DNA of 64,000 nucleotides. Origin: an uncultured Prochlorococcus sp. (GTDB lineage Bacteria > Cyanobacteriota > Cyanobacteriia > PCC-6307 > Cyanobiaceae). The translations under genes and the position numbers were made by a program. Of this stretch, positions 27,410 through 36,846 are shown piece after piece; the stretch's first letter is position 1, and each line of letters opens with the position of its first letter. The stretch spans positions 39,635-103,634 of the forward strand of contig CABZLA010000001.1 in NCBI GenBank assembly GCA_902526435.1, read 5' to 3'. The notes below the pieces were generated by a model that worked only from the letters and a program-made list of their open reading frames with translations, was not told where the DNA came from and ran no database searches.

Positions 27410-28870
27410 ATGAAAAGAAGGCAAGGTTGGCTTTTTTTTATTATTTTTCTACTCACTTTTTCTATTTATTTATTAATTAATTTCCCACTTCAATTAGGTC
27501 TTGATTTAAAAGGAGGTTCTCAACTAACTCTTCAATTGGTTAAAGAAGATGGGAAAGTTACAAAAGAAGAATTAGAGGCTGTCAATGCAGTCTTAGACAA
27601 ACGTGTGAATAATTTAGGAGTTGCAGAGTCTAATTTGCAAACATTAGGACGTGATCAATTAATTTTGGAGTTACCAGGTGAACAAAACCCTTTGTCTGCC
27701 TCAAGGATATTAGGTAAAACTGCTTTATTAGAATTTAGAACGCAAAAAGACAATACAAGTTCTCAATTAAAAAATTTGCAATTGCAGAGATTAAAAATTA
27801 ATGATTTAATTGAACAATTCAAAATTGGTGATAAACGAAACGAAGAGACTTCTTTACTCCTAATAGACGATCTTACGAAAATTGAAAATGATATAAATTA
27901 TTCTTCTAATAATCAACAATTATTTGAGAGATTGTTCGAAACTAAAAAATATATAAGTAATGAAATTGCTAATCTATTTAATAAAACTGACTTATCAGGC
28001 AAGGATTTAATAAATGCTGGTAGAAGGCAAGAGCAAACTAATAATAATTGGGAGGTCTCATTATCCTTTAGTAATGATGGTGGTAATAAATTTGCTGAAA
28101 TTACAAAATCTATTGCAGGTACGGATAAACTTTTGTCTATTGTTCTTGATGGAGAATCTATTAGCGAAGCTAGTGTTGGAAGCCAATTCATAAATACTGG
28201 TATTACCGGGGGAGCCGCAACGATAAGTGGAAATTTTTCAGCTGAAAACGCCAGGGAATTAGAAGTTCAACTTAAGGGTGGTTCTTTACCTTTACCTATT
28301 GAAATTGTTGAAACTAATACTATTGGTCCTTTACTTGGTTCAAAAAATATTGTTAGGAGTCTTTATGCTGCTATTTGCGGATTGATATTTGTGGGAATAT
28401 TTATGATTTTTAACTATAGAATTCTAGGTTTTGTGTCTGTTATTTCCTTGATTTTTTATGGTTTTTTTAACTTAGCTCTTTATTCTTTAATACCAGTGAC
28501 ATTAACTTTACCTGGAATCGCTGGATTAATTTTAAGTATTGGTATGGCTGTGGATGCAAATGTTTTAATTTTCGAGAGAATTAGAGAGGAACTTATAAAT
28601 GGAAATACTCTTATAAGATCAATTGATAGTGGGTTTCAAAGAGCTAATTCGTCTATTATCGATGGCCACATTACAACTTTTGTCAGTTGTTTTGTGTTGT
28701 TTTTATTAGGAACTAATTTTGTAAAGGGCTTTGCTGCAACACTGGGTACAGGAGTTGTTATAAGTTTATTTACTTCTTTAAATTGTTCCAAAACTATTTT
28801 AAGATTTTTAACTACTTATCAATCTTTAAGACAAAAAAATCTTTATTTAAGTAAATCTAATCCCCTCTAA
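27410..28870 (+). CDS. secD: Protein translocase subunit SecD
   Basis: 486 residues: N-terminal helix, large periplasmic/lumenal domain starting LGLDLKGGSQLTLQL, and the C-terminal six-helix region with SIGMAVDANVLIFERIREEL. SecD and SecF use the proton gradient to help Sec-dependent export. It lies between pdhB and secF with small gaps on both sides. Confidence 0.97.
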   Translation: MKRRQGWLFFIIFLLTFSIYLLINFPLQLGLDLKGGSQLTLQLVKEDGKVTKEELEAVNAVLDKRVNNLGVAESNLQTLGRDQLILELPGEQNPLSASRILGKTALLEFRTQKDNTSSQLKNLQLQRLKINDLIEQFKIGDKRNEETSLLLIDDLTKIENDINYSSNNQQLFERLFETKKYISNEIANLFNKTDLSGKDLINAGRRQEQTNNNWEVSLSFSNDGGNKFAEITKSIAGTDKLLSIVLDGESISEASVGSQFINTGITGGAATISGNFSAENARELEVQLKGGSLPLPIEIVETNTIGPLLGSKNIVRSLYAAICGLIFVGIFMIFNYRILGFVSVISLIFYGFFNLALYSLIPVTLTLPGIAGLILSIGMAVDANVLIFERIREELINGNTLIRSIDSGFQRANSSIIDGHITTFVSCFVLFLLGTNFVKGFAATLGTGVVISLFTSLNCSKTILRFLTTYQSLRQKNLYLSKSNPL

Positions 28871-28895
28871 TTTTAATTTATTAATTATCTAGTTC

Positions 28896-29813
28896 ATGAC
28901 ATCATTTAGTTTTAATTTAATTAAAAATAAAAATAAAATATATGGATTTTCATCTATTCTTATATTGTTAAGTTTAATAGGAATTTTATATTCAACTTTT
29001 AACACGTCATTCAAAAAACCTATTAATCTTGGAATGGACTTTATTGGGGGTAATGAATTAAGAATTGAGAGGAGTTGTAAAGAAGAATGTGAAAATATTT
29101 CTCCTGATGCAGTTATTGAAAAACTGAAAACTTTTTCAAATAATAAAAATTTTATTAACAATATTAAATTACAAATTCAAAATAATAATAGTTTAATTTC
29201 TATTCGGACCTCTTATTTAACTATTGAAGAATCAAATGATTTGATTTCTAATGTTGATAAAATTTTAGGTCCTTTAAATTATGAAAGTAAAAACACTAGA
29301 ATAATAGGTCCTAAACTTGGCAAAAAACTTCTTACAAATTGTGCCACCTCCTTATTAGTTTCTTTATTTGCAATATCTTTATATATCTCTATAAGATTTG
29401 ATAAGAAATATGCATTGTTTGCTTTACTGGCTTTATTCCATGATTTACTTATTGTTTTTGGTATTTTTTCTTGGTTAGGGGTCCTATTTTCTATTGAGGT
29501 AAATAGTTTGTTTGCCGTTTCTTTATTAACAATAGCTGGCTATTCGGTAAATGATACGGTTGTCATTTTTGATAGGATTAGAGAAAATTTAAAGAAGAAT
29601 TCAGATAATTATAATAAAACAATCCAAATTTCTGTTAATGAATCTTTTAGAAGAACTTTTTTTACTAGTATTACAACATTAATACCTCTACTAACACTAA
29701 TAATTTTTGGTTCATATTCACTATTTTGGTTTTCTGTATCTTTGACACTCGGAATTTTAATTGGTAGTTACTCAAGTATATTACTAGCACCCTCATTTCT
29801 AATTAAAGATTAA
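28896..29813 (+). CDS. secF: Protein translocase subunit SecF
   Basis: 305 residues with the N-terminal NLGMDFIGGNELRIE motif and the transmembrane SVNDTVVIFDRIRENL motif shared with SecD. It completes the SecDF accessory complex of the Sec translocase. The gene follows secD by 25 bases and is followed after 17 bases by a tiny membrane protein gene. Confidence 0.97.
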   Translation: MTSFSFNLIKNKNKIYGFSSILILLSLIGILYSTFNTSFKKPINLGMDFIGGNELRIERSCKEECENISPDAVIEKLKTFSNNKNFINNIKLQIQNNNSLISIRTSYLTIEESNDLISNVDKILGPLNYESKNTRIIGPKLGKKLLTNCATSLLVSLFAISLYISIRFDKKYALFALLALFHDLLIVFGIFSWLGVLFSIEVNSLFAVSLLTIAGYSVNDTVVIFDRIRENLKKNSDNYNKTIQISVNESFRRTFFTSITTLIPLLTLIIFGSYSLFWFSVSLTLGILIGSYSSILLAPSFLIKD

Positions 29814-29830
29814 AATAAGGGAGTAATTTA

Positions 29831-30013
29831 ATGAAAATAAATTACTATTTAATTCTTCTATTTTCCCTAGTATTAATTGATTTATCTACAGAATTAAGAA
29901 TTCTAATAGATCATTTTACCTTTAATTCCTTATATTTTGCATTGTCTAAACATCCTCTTTCCTTCTTTATACTTTTTTCTTATCCATATTTGTATAAGAA
30001 ATTAACTAAATAA
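29831..30013 (+). CDS. Small membrane protein downstream of secF (60 aa)
   Basis: A 60-residue protein with two hydrophobic stretches (YYLILLFSLVLIDL and LSFFILFSYPYLY) separated by an amphipathic segment. A Shine-Dalgarno GGGAG lies nine bases before the ATG, supporting translation. Position directly after secF and ahead of a convergent permease gene suggests it is the last gene of the pdhB-secDF operon. Function unknown. Confidence 0.65.
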   Translation: MKINYYLILLFSLVLIDLSTELRILIDHFTFNSLYFALSKHPLSFFILFSYPYLYKKLTK

Positions 30014-30019
30014 AAGTAA

Positions 30020-31063
30020 TTAATTATCATTAATTAGCTCTTTTATTAATACTTGTGTTACCACTACAATTGGCAAAGATAATACTAATCCTAAAGGACC
30101 AAAGATGAAAGTAAATCCAAATTGAGATATTAATGTTAGTCCAGGAAGTAAATTTGTTTTCTTCTTTAAAATTGAAGGCATTATTATATAACTCTCTATA
30201 TTTTGAATGATGATATATGCCCCAAAAACAGCTACTGGTTTCCAAAAGTTATCTAAAAGTGCGATTGAGATTGGGAATATTCCACTTAAAACTGGTCCGA
30301 TGTTAGGAATTATGTTTAAGATCATTGCTATAATTGCATTCGATACTACATATTTAACATCTAAAATTGATAAAACTATTAAAGATAATAAACCTACTGA
30401 TATTGAACTTATCACTATAGAAAAAGTCCAATTTGTTAATGCAATATTACACTTATTTAATATAATCCTGAATTTATTTCGATAAACTTTTGGAACTATA
30501 AGGAGTACGCCCTCTTTATAAGCTTTTGGTTCAATGGATATCATAAAACTTACAACTAATACAAAGATTACTCTTATAAATCCAGATCCGAGGTTTCCGG
30601 CTAAATTAATTATATTTATAAAACTTTCTTGAATTGCTTTGGCAATAGTAGCGCCATCTGGAATAGGAACTACATCATTAATAAGGTCGTATATATTTAC
30701 TATCCTCTCAGATTCTTTACCATAAAGTAAATCGTTAAATTTATTTTGGTTAGAGTTGATCAATTCATTAACTCTTGATAATCCATTTGGAATATCTATT
30801 AATATTTCATTGAATTCTCTTATGAAAGGCGGTAAAACAATGATAGAAATAGTAAACATGATGAATGTAATTCCTAATACAACAATCAATAAGGAAAAAA
30901 ATCTTGGTAATTTTAAAATGATTTGTATTTGATTACATAAATTACTTACTACATTTGATATTACTAACGAACAAATTATTAAAAGCACGAAATCTCTCAA
31001 GGTCCATACTATTAAAAAGCTTATAATTACAACAGAAAATTTAAAATAGAAGGAACGATTCAA
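30020..31063 (-). CDS. AI-2E/PerM family membrane protein
   Basis: 347 residues with about eight helices, the family's central soluble loop, and conserved C-terminal elements (NIIPNIGPVLSGIFPISIALL and FGPLGLVLSLPIVVV). The family includes transporters for autoinducer-2, ions and other solutes; the substrate here is unknown. It is six bases convergent with the small membrane protein gene and 13 bases downstream of psb28. Confidence 0.9.
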   Translation of the reverse strand: MNRSFYFKFSVVIISFLIVWTLRDFVLLIICSLVISNVVSNLCNQIQIILKLPRFFSLLIVVLGITFIMFTISIIVLPPFIREFNEILIDIPNGLSRVNELINSNQNKFNDLLYGKESERIVNIYDLINDVVPIPDGATIAKAIQESFINIINLAGNLGSGFIRVIFVLVVSFMISIEPKAYKEGVLLIVPKVYRNKFRIILNKCNIALTNWTFSIVISSISVGLLSLIVLSILDVKYVVSNAIIAMILNIIPNIGPVLSGIFPISIALLDNFWKPVAVFGAYIIIQNIESYIIMPSILKKKTNLLPGLTLISQFGFTFIFGPLGLVLSLPIVVVTQVLIKELINDN

Positions 31064-31076
31064 TTTTATAATCTGT

Positions 31077-31430
31077 TTACTTCTTCTCAGAGTATCCTAA
31101 TCCATTTGATTTGGCATAACTATTAGCAAATCTCATAAATCTATCAAAATCAGATTTAGTTTTCCAAATGTAGGTTCCCTCTAAAAACATTGGCTCACCA
31201 TCAACAAATTTCACTTTAACTTCTCTTGTCAAAATTTCCCCTTCGGAATCAATCATTCTCATTCCTGTAATTTCACCATCTGCAACTGAAGATAATGCTT
31301 GAGGTTTTTCGAATATAAATATTGCTTGTCCAGTAGTACCATCATTACCTCTTGTTAATCTAATTTCTGGAACAACTGGTTCATCAGTTCCTTCATAAAA
31401 TTGAATTTTTGCTAAGTTATTTTCTGCCAT
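31077..31430 (-). CDS. psb28: Photosystem II assembly factor Psb28
   Basis: 117 residues with the Psb28 pattern: [22 protein letters not shown] at the start, then [24 protein letters not shown] and [20 protein letters not shown]. The protein binds early photosystem II intermediates during assembly and repair at the stromal side. Single gene with an AT-rich promoter region before it. Confidence 0.96.
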   Translation of the reverse strand: MAENNLAKIQFYEGTDEPVVPEIRLTRGNDGTTGQAIFIFEKPQALSSVADGEITGMRMIDSEGEILTREVKVKFVDGEPMFLEGTYIWKTKSDFDRFMRFANSYAKSNGLGYSEKK

Positions 31431-31486
31431 AATAATTTAAAAGTTAATTTTATATTTTAGATAATAAAAGCAAATTTCGTTAAAAT

Positions 31487-32539
31487 TTAAGATTTCATAT
31501 ATTCTTTTATTAATCTCAATGTTGTTTGATCGTCAAAGATATCTGTCATATCTAATGTTTTAATATTATTGTTCCCTGTTTTTTCATATTCATAGCACTT
31601 ATCATAATATCCTAAAACAGACTTGCAAACCGATTGCCAATCTTTATTTTTAATTGACTCGATTGCAATTGTTGTTCTTTGTGGACCTAATCTTTTCTTT
31701 ATTCTTAAAATAGCTTCTATAAGATCTTTTTCTTCAAAAATACTATATGTTTTAATTAATTCCTTTAAACGATTTGATTCACTTTTTTTTATTTCAATTC
31801 TTTCTGCTGTTTTCATTTGACTAAAAAACTCATGAGGTATTTTACATTTTCCAATATTCGCACTTTCAGCTTCAACGAATATTTTCTTATTTTTTATAAA
31901 ACCTTTTAATTCCTCTGCGAGCATATTTTCAAATTGTTCATTTGAAGGTTGTGCTGTCATACCGAGTCCACCAAAAGTGCTGCCTCTATGGTTAGCTAGC
32001 CCTTCTAAATCAATAATCTGATAATTATTTTCACGAAGTAATTTTAATATTTTAGTTTTACCAGTTCCAGTTTTTCCACCTATAACAACTACTTTCCATT
32101 CTTTACTAAAGCTATCTAAAGTCCATTTTCTGTAGCTTTTATAGCCATTATTTAACGTAACATTTCTATGATTGTATTTTTCTAAAAGCCAGGATATACT
32201 TTGAGATCTCATTCCGCCCCTGGCACAGTAGATTTTTAAAGTGGGATCATTAAATTGTGAATTATGACTTTTCAATTTATAATCATTTATAACTTCAAAT
32301 AACTTATTAATAATATTTTCAATTTTTATGGCTAAAAATTCCAAACCTCTTATTACTGCTTTTTCTCTTCCATATTTTTTATATACAATTCCTACTATTG
32401 ATCTCTCTTCATTATCAAATAACGGAATATTTATAGAATTTGGCATATGTCCTTTATAATATTCTCCTGGACTCCTAACATCAATAAGTGGGCCGTTGAA
32501 CTGCCTAAATTGCTCTAGTTCTTCTTTTCTGGAGTTCAT
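31487..32539 (-). CDS. mnmH: tRNA 2-selenouridine/geranyl-2-thiouridine synthase
   Basis: 350 residues. The N-terminal rhodanese domain has the catalytic Cys105 in IYCARGGMRSQS, and the second half has a P-loop GGKTGTGKT (154-162), the domain order of MnmH/SelU (YbbB). The enzyme swaps sulfur for selenium at the wobble uridine of some tRNAs using selenophosphate. The window has no selD. Its start faces the GUN4-domain gene, 18 bases apart. Confidence 0.93.
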   Translation of the reverse strand: MNSRKEELEQFRQFNGPLIDVRSPGEYYKGHMPNSINIPLFDNEERSIVGIVYKKYGREKAVIRGLEFLAIKIENIINKLFEVINDYKLKSHNSQFNDPTLKIYCARGGMRSQSISWLLEKYNHRNVTLNNGYKSYRKWTLDSFSKEWKVVVIGGKTGTGKTKILKLLRENNYQIIDLEGLANHRGSTFGGLGMTAQPSNEQFENMLAEELKGFIKNKKIFVEAESANIGKCKIPHEFFSQMKTAERIEIKKSESNRLKELIKTYSIFEEKDLIEAILRIKKRLGPQRTTIAIESIKNKDWQSVCKSVLGYYDKCYEYEKTGNNNIKTLDMTDIFDDQTTLRLIKEYMKS

Positions 32540-32557
32540 AGATAGTTTTAAAATTAG

Positions 32558-33292
32558 ATGGAATTATTAGAAATGACAAACAAAGATCAAGAAGATTATT
32601 ATAAGAATACATTAAACTTAGTTAATATTTTTGTTAAATCAAATCAACGAAAAAGAATAAATTTATTATCTGATATTGAATCTGATGTCGAAAACATATT
32701 TTTTATTGGGAAAAAAATATTTGATAATTTTGATCAGAAAGGAGATGATTGGGCTGCTGGTTGGTTACTACAAGTATTAAAAAAACATAAACCAATTTTT
32801 TTTAATGATAAAAAATACAATAATTGGTTTTTTACTTCTTCAGATGAAAATATTAACTATGAAGAACTACAGTTGAGGTTATTAGAGCAAAACTTTGAGG
32901 ATGCTGATAGATTAACTAGTTCATATTTAAGAAAACTAGCTGGGAAGCTTGCAGAAAAACGTGGTTATGTTTTTTATAGTGAGGTCAATAATATGTCAGG
33001 CACTGATCTTCAAACGATAGATAGATTATGGACTATTTATTCAAATGGCAGGTTTGGTTTTTCTATACAAGCTAAACTTCTTAAGTCAGTTGGAAAAAAA
33101 TATGAATTGTTATGGCCAAAGATAGGATGGAAAAAAGATGGATATTGGACTAGATATCCAAGTTCATTTAGTTGGTCATTAGAAGCTCCTGAAGGACACA
33201 TGCCATTAATCAATCAACTTAGGGGAGTAAGACTTATGGATTCTATTCTCAGACATCCAGCAATTTCATTGAGGCATAATAATATTCTTTGA
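32558..33292 (+). CDS. GUN4-domain protein
   Basis: 244 residues. The GUN4 region is in the C-terminal part: LRKLAGKLAEKRGYVF, TDLQTIDRLWTIYSNGRFGFSIQAKLLKSVG and the W-rich WPKIGWKKDGYWTRYPSSF. Gun4 binds porphyrins and stimulates Mg-chelatase; several paralogues of unknown role exist in cyanobacteria, and I cannot say which this is. An alternative start is ATG 32573. An RsbW-like kinase gene follows 49 bases later on the same strand. Confidence 0.82.
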   Translation: MELLEMTNKDQEDYYKNTLNLVNIFVKSNQRKRINLLSDIESDVENIFFIGKKIFDNFDQKGDDWAAGWLLQVLKKHKPIFFNDKKYNNWFFTSSDENINYEELQLRLLEQNFEDADRLTSSYLRKLAGKLAEKRGYVFYSEVNNMSGTDLQTIDRLWTIYSNGRFGFSIQAKLLKSVGKKYELLWPKIGWKKDGYWTRYPSSFSWSLEAPEGHMPLINQLRGVRLMDSILRHPAISLRHNNIL

Positions 33293-33341
33293 TCTAGAGC
33301 TATTTGATAAGTTAAGATATTTTTAATATAGATATAAAGTT

Positions 33342-33785
33342 ATGTCCTTTTTTCAGGGCAAAATTCTTTTAAATTTTATTATTGATATTCTTAACAGACC
33401 AGCAATTAACTGGTCTAATTTTGAATTAAATTCTTCTCTACAATTAAATGATTTTGTTGATTTATTGTTAGAACCGTTAAATACTTCTCAATACAGTTAC
33501 AACATAAAATTAGGTTTACATGAAGCACTTACAAATGCCGTTACGCATGGCAATAAACTAGATCCTAATAAATCAGTTAGAGTTCGAAGAATTATTACTC
33601 CTAACTGGTGTGTATGGCAAATTCAAGATCAAGGTAATGGTTTAGAAATAAAAAAAAGATTATATAAATTACCTGAAAAACTTACTTCATTAAATGGGAG
33701 GGGTCTTTACATAATAAACGAGTGTTTTGATGATATTAGATGGAGTAATAAGGGTAATCGGCTCCAATTAGCCTTAAAAAGATGA
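33342..33785 (+). CDS. RsbW-like anti-sigma factor serine kinase
   Basis: 147 residues with the GHKL ATPase boxes of the HATPase_c_2 family: N box EALTNAVTHGN (Glu61, Asn65, His69), G1 box DQGNG (96-100) and G2 box GRGLYII (119 onward). Such proteins bind sigma factors or phosphorylate STAS partners; a STAS protein with an intact acceptor loop is encoded at 8759. It follows the GUN4-domain gene and overlaps a small convergent gene by 12 bases. Confidence 0.88.
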   Translation: MSFFQGKILLNFIIDILNRPAINWSNFELNSSLQLNDFVDLLLEPLNTSQYSYNIKLGLHEALTNAVTHGNKLDPNKSVRVRRIITPNWCVWQIQDQGNGLEIKKRLYKLPEKLTSLNGRGLYIINECFDDIRWSNKGNRLQLALKR

Positions 33786-34028
33786 ATGTTTACTTGGACA
33801 TGGTTTATCTATATTAATTCCTTTTAACCATTTTATACTTTCTTCCAAGTAATTTATAGTATCTTCCTCATTCTCTGAAATTAGTAATTGGCATAATGCT
33901 GCTGATATAAGTTCTGCGGATCTATTTAATTTTTTCCCCTTTAATTTGTGCCAATCTAGGTGATCAATTTTTAGCTTACTATTCAGTTTTTGAGCAAGTT
34001 GAATAGTATCTTCATCTGAATTATTCAT
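33774..34028 (-). CDS. Small conserved helical protein (84 aa)
   Basis: 84 residues, mostly helical, with DLDWHKLKGKKLNRSAELISAALCQLL and a C-terminal IKWLKGI segment. It resembles a cyanobacterial DUF family (possibly DUF6439) of unknown function, recalled with low certainty. The 3' end overlaps the RsbW-like gene by 12 bases; it lies 20 bases downstream of the methyltransferase gene and may be co-transcribed with it. Confidence 0.65.
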   Translation of the reverse strand: MNNSDEDTIQLAQKLNSKLKIDHLDWHKLKGKKLNRSAELISAALCQLLISENEEDTINYLEESIKWLKGINIDKPCPSKHSSF

Positions 34029-34048
34029 AATAGTTATTTATTTTTTTT

Positions 34049-35104
34049 TCATTTTATAGCAGACCATACTTTAGTCATGAAAAATGAATTTGATTTTATG
34101 TTATTAAAACCTATATCCTTTATTTTAGAAGTTAAATCTTCTTTGATGTAATCACAATAAAAGGGCTCATGGAATGATTTATAAAAATTTTCCATTATCT
34201 GGATAAAATCAGGTGAATCATTCTCTTGTATTGAATCAGCAAGAATTAATATTCCATGTGGTTCAAGTACTCTAAAGAATTCTTTTAAGACATTTTCTCT
34301 TACTGTTCTAGGTAATTCATGGAATAAATAAACACATGTAATTCCTTGAATACTATTATCTTCAAATGGTAAATTTTCCGCATTCCCTTTAATTAATTCT
34401 ATTAAATCACCATTTAAATTTGAAATAAATCTGCTAGCTTCTTTTAAGTATGATCCAGACAAATCAAGTCCTATAATTTTTTCATTAGGGAATGCACCTC
34501 TTAGCTGTTTAAGTGTTCTACCAGAACCTGTAGCAACATCAAGGATTTTTAATGAACTTTTCTTTCTACTACTAAAATTATTTAAACCTTCCTTAAGGGG
34601 TTTAATTATTCTTCTTCTCATGGCATCGGCACTTCCATTAAAAAGAATTTCTACTTGTAAATCATAAATACTCGCCGAAAAATCAGACAGATAACCATCT
34701 GTCTGATGGTGAAAATTTCTTAAGTAATACTTTGGGTAGTTTTCATTTTCTATGTTTTTAGGAAGATCTTTATAATTTTGTTTTCTTCTTCTGTCCCATG
34801 TGTTTGGCATGTCCAGCCAAATTTTTGGATATTGGGTTAAATATCTCAGCCAAGGTTCATCAAATAATAATTTCTGAGGATATATATTTTTTTCCGCATC
34901 ATTCCAATCCTCCTCTCTAAGACGATCCATTGAATTTTGGATATCGACCAAGAGTTTTCTATCTATATTAAAATCACCAAGCTTATTATCCGGGAGTACG
35001 AAATTCATGATCCTTGTGCTTAATTCTTTATGAGCTAATCCAGCGATACTTTTTCCTTGTTGAAGTGTTTTATATGCAATTTTTGAAAATCGTTCTTTTA
35101 CCAT
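34049..35104 (-). CDS. Class I SAM-dependent methyltransferase
   Basis: 351 residues. A roughly 180-residue N-terminal region of unknown fold precedes a methyltransferase domain with motif I LDVATGSGRTLKQL, acidic motif II IIGLDLS and GNAENLPFEDNSIQGITCVYLFHEL, as in UbiE-like quinone or lipid methyltransferases. The substrate cannot be read from sequence. It lies downstream of glnA but is separated by a terminator. Confidence 0.85.
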   Translation of the reverse strand: MVKERFSKIAYKTLQQGKSIAGLAHKELSTRIMNFVLPDNKLGDFNIDRKLLVDIQNSMDRLREEDWNDAEKNIYPQKLLFDEPWLRYLTQYPKIWLDMPNTWDRRRKQNYKDLPKNIENENYPKYYLRNFHHQTDGYLSDFSASIYDLQVEILFNGSADAMRRRIIKPLKEGLNNFSSRKKSSLKILDVATGSGRTLKQLRGAFPNEKIIGLDLSGSYLKEASRFISNLNGDLIELIKGNAENLPFEDNSIQGITCVYLFHELPRTVRENVLKEFFRVLEPHGILILADSIQENDSPDFIQIMENFYKSFHEPFYCDYIKEDLTSKIKDIGFNNIKSNSFFMTKVWSAIK

Positions 35105-35133
35105 TTTTTATTTTTACTTAACTATATTCCAAC

Positions 35134-35173
35134 AAAAAAAAAATCAATCTGAGAATTATTTGTGATAATTCTC
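35134..35173 (-). terminator. Rho-independent terminator of glnA
   Basis: A perfect nine-base stem GAGAATTAT/ATAATTCTC with a five-base loop lies at 35151-35173. Read on the reverse strand it is followed by a run of ten T (35134-35143). It is placed about 40 bases after the glnA stop and just before the methyltransferase gene, so it separates the two. Confidence 0.8.
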
Positions 35174-35210
35174 AAAAAGATTTTTAAAATTTGTAAATTT
35201 TTACTCTGAC

Positions 35211-36632
35211 TTATGCGTCATAGTACATAAAAAATTCATGAGGGTGGGGCCTCTGCCTTAATTGTTGAACCTCTTCGTACTTTATATCAATAAAATTATC
35301 AATGAAATCCTCTGTGAACACTCCTCCAGCTAACAAATAATCTTTATCTGCTTTAAGTGCATTTAGTGAATCGTTAAGAGATGATGGAACTGTATCTATT
35401 TTTGATAGCTCCTCTGCTGGTAATTCAAATAAGTCAACGTCAACTCCATCACCAGGATCAATTTGATTCTTGATCCCATCAATACCAGCTAACATCATTA
35501 CAGAAAATGCTAGATAAGGGTTAGCTAGTGCGTCACCTGATCTAAATTCTAATCTTTTAGCTTTTGGACTAGGACCAGTTAAAGGAATTCTTACAGCTGC
35601 TGATCTATTACCCTCTGAGTAAACAAGGTTGACCGGAGCTTCAAAACCTGGAACTAATCTTTTATAGCTATTAGTTGTTGGATTAGTAAATGCTAGGAAT
35701 GATGGAGCATGTTTTAATATCCCTCCGATATACCACCTTGCGGTCTGAGATAGATTTGCATATGATCCTTCGCCATAAAATAGAGGTTGACCACTTTTCC
35801 ATAAACTTTGATGAACATGCATGCCTGTTCCATTATCGTTAAATACTGGTTTAGGCATAAATGTCGCTGTTTTCCCGTATTTTTTAGCTACGTTTCTTAC
35901 AACATATTTGTATGTCATAACGCTATCAGCAGAGTTAATTAAGGAATCAAATTTCATTCCAAGTTCATGTTGACCAGCTCCAGCCACTTCATGATGATGC
36001 TTCTCAGTTGGAATACCTAATTCACCCATTAGCAATAACATTTCAGATCTTATGTCTTGAGCGGTGTCATTAGGAGCAACTGGGAAGTAGCCCTCTTTGT
36101 ATTGAATTTTATAACCTAAGTTTCCACCTTCTTCTGTTCGTCCGGTATTCCAGGGAGCTTCAATAGTATCTACACTATAAAAACAACCACCTTCTTTAGA
36201 GTCATATCTAACATCATCAAATAAAAAGAATTCTGGCTCTGGTCCAAAGAATGCAGTATCTGCTATGCCTGTGGAATCTAAATATTTTAAAGCCTTTTGA
36301 GCTAATGATCTTGGGCACCTATCGTAGGGTTCTCCACTTCGCGGCTCTTGAATAGAGCAAATCATGCTTAATGTTTTATGTTTATAAAAAGGATCGATCC
36401 ATGCGGTACTTGAATCTGGAACCATAGACATGTCAGATGCGTTAATCGCTTTCCAACCTCTAATAGAAGATCCATCAAAGGCTAAACCTTCAGTGAATGA
36501 TTCTTCTTCTATCATGTCAGATGTCAAGGTTAGATGTTGCCATTTACCATGAATGTCAGTGAACTTTAAATCGATGAGTTCAATTCCTTCATCCTTAATC
36601 TGACTTAAAACATCTTGGGGAGACTTGGCCAT
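35211..36632 (-). CDS. glnA: Glutamine synthetase type I
   Basis: 473 residues, the GSI length. Active-site elements include [49 protein letters not shown] and NRSAAVRIP. It is the main ammonium-assimilating enzyme. At the position of the E. coli adenylylation tyrosine (NLYDLP) this protein has LFELP with Phe402, so covalent adenylylation there is not possible. An NtcA-type promoter precedes it and a terminator follows. Confidence 0.98.
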   Translation of the reverse strand: MAKSPQDVLSQIKDEGIELIDLKFTDIHGKWQHLTLTSDMIEEESFTEGLAFDGSSIRGWKAINASDMSMVPDSSTAWIDPFYKHKTLSMICSIQEPRSGEPYDRCPRSLAQKALKYLDSTGIADTAFFGPEPEFFLFDDVRYDSKEGGCFYSVDTIEAPWNTGRTEEGGNLGYKIQYKEGYFPVAPNDTAQDIRSEMLLLMGELGIPTEKHHHEVAGAGQHELGMKFDSLINSADSVMTYKYVVRNVAKKYGKTATFMPKPVFNDNGTGMHVHQSLWKSGQPLFYGEGSYANLSQTARWYIGGILKHAPSFLAFTNPTTNSYKRLVPGFEAPVNLVYSEGNRSAAVRIPLTGPSPKAKRLEFRSGDALANPYLAFSVMMLAGIDGIKNQIDPGDGVDVDLFELPAEELSKIDTVPSSLNDSLNALKADKDYLLAGGVFTEDFIDNFIDIKYEEVQQLRQRPHPHEFFMYYDA

Positions 36633-36654
36633 TTCTTTATTTATACCTTCAATA

Positions 36655-36696
36655 AAATTAATAACTTGACGAATCTAATTATGTATCAAAGGTAAC
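36655..36696 (-). promoter_or_regulatory. NtcA-activated promoter of glnA
   Basis: Read toward glnA: GTTACCTTTGATAC (36696 to 36683), one base from the NtcA consensus GTAN8TAC. Twenty-two bases follow and then TAATTT (36660-36655), which matches the TAN3T -10 box. The spacing is that of class II NtcA-activated promoters. It sits 23 to 64 bases before the glnA start. Confidence 0.75.
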
Positions 36697-36846
36697 TTTT
36701 TTCAACACTTGCTAAGTTCTTTGAGTATTTCAAGTTATATGTTTACTATTTGTTAACTAAAATATTTAAATTGGATGAATTTCTTTAAACATTCTTCGCT
36801 TTAGTAGTGAAATTAGTTTAATTTAAAAGTAATGCTTTAGAAGGTT

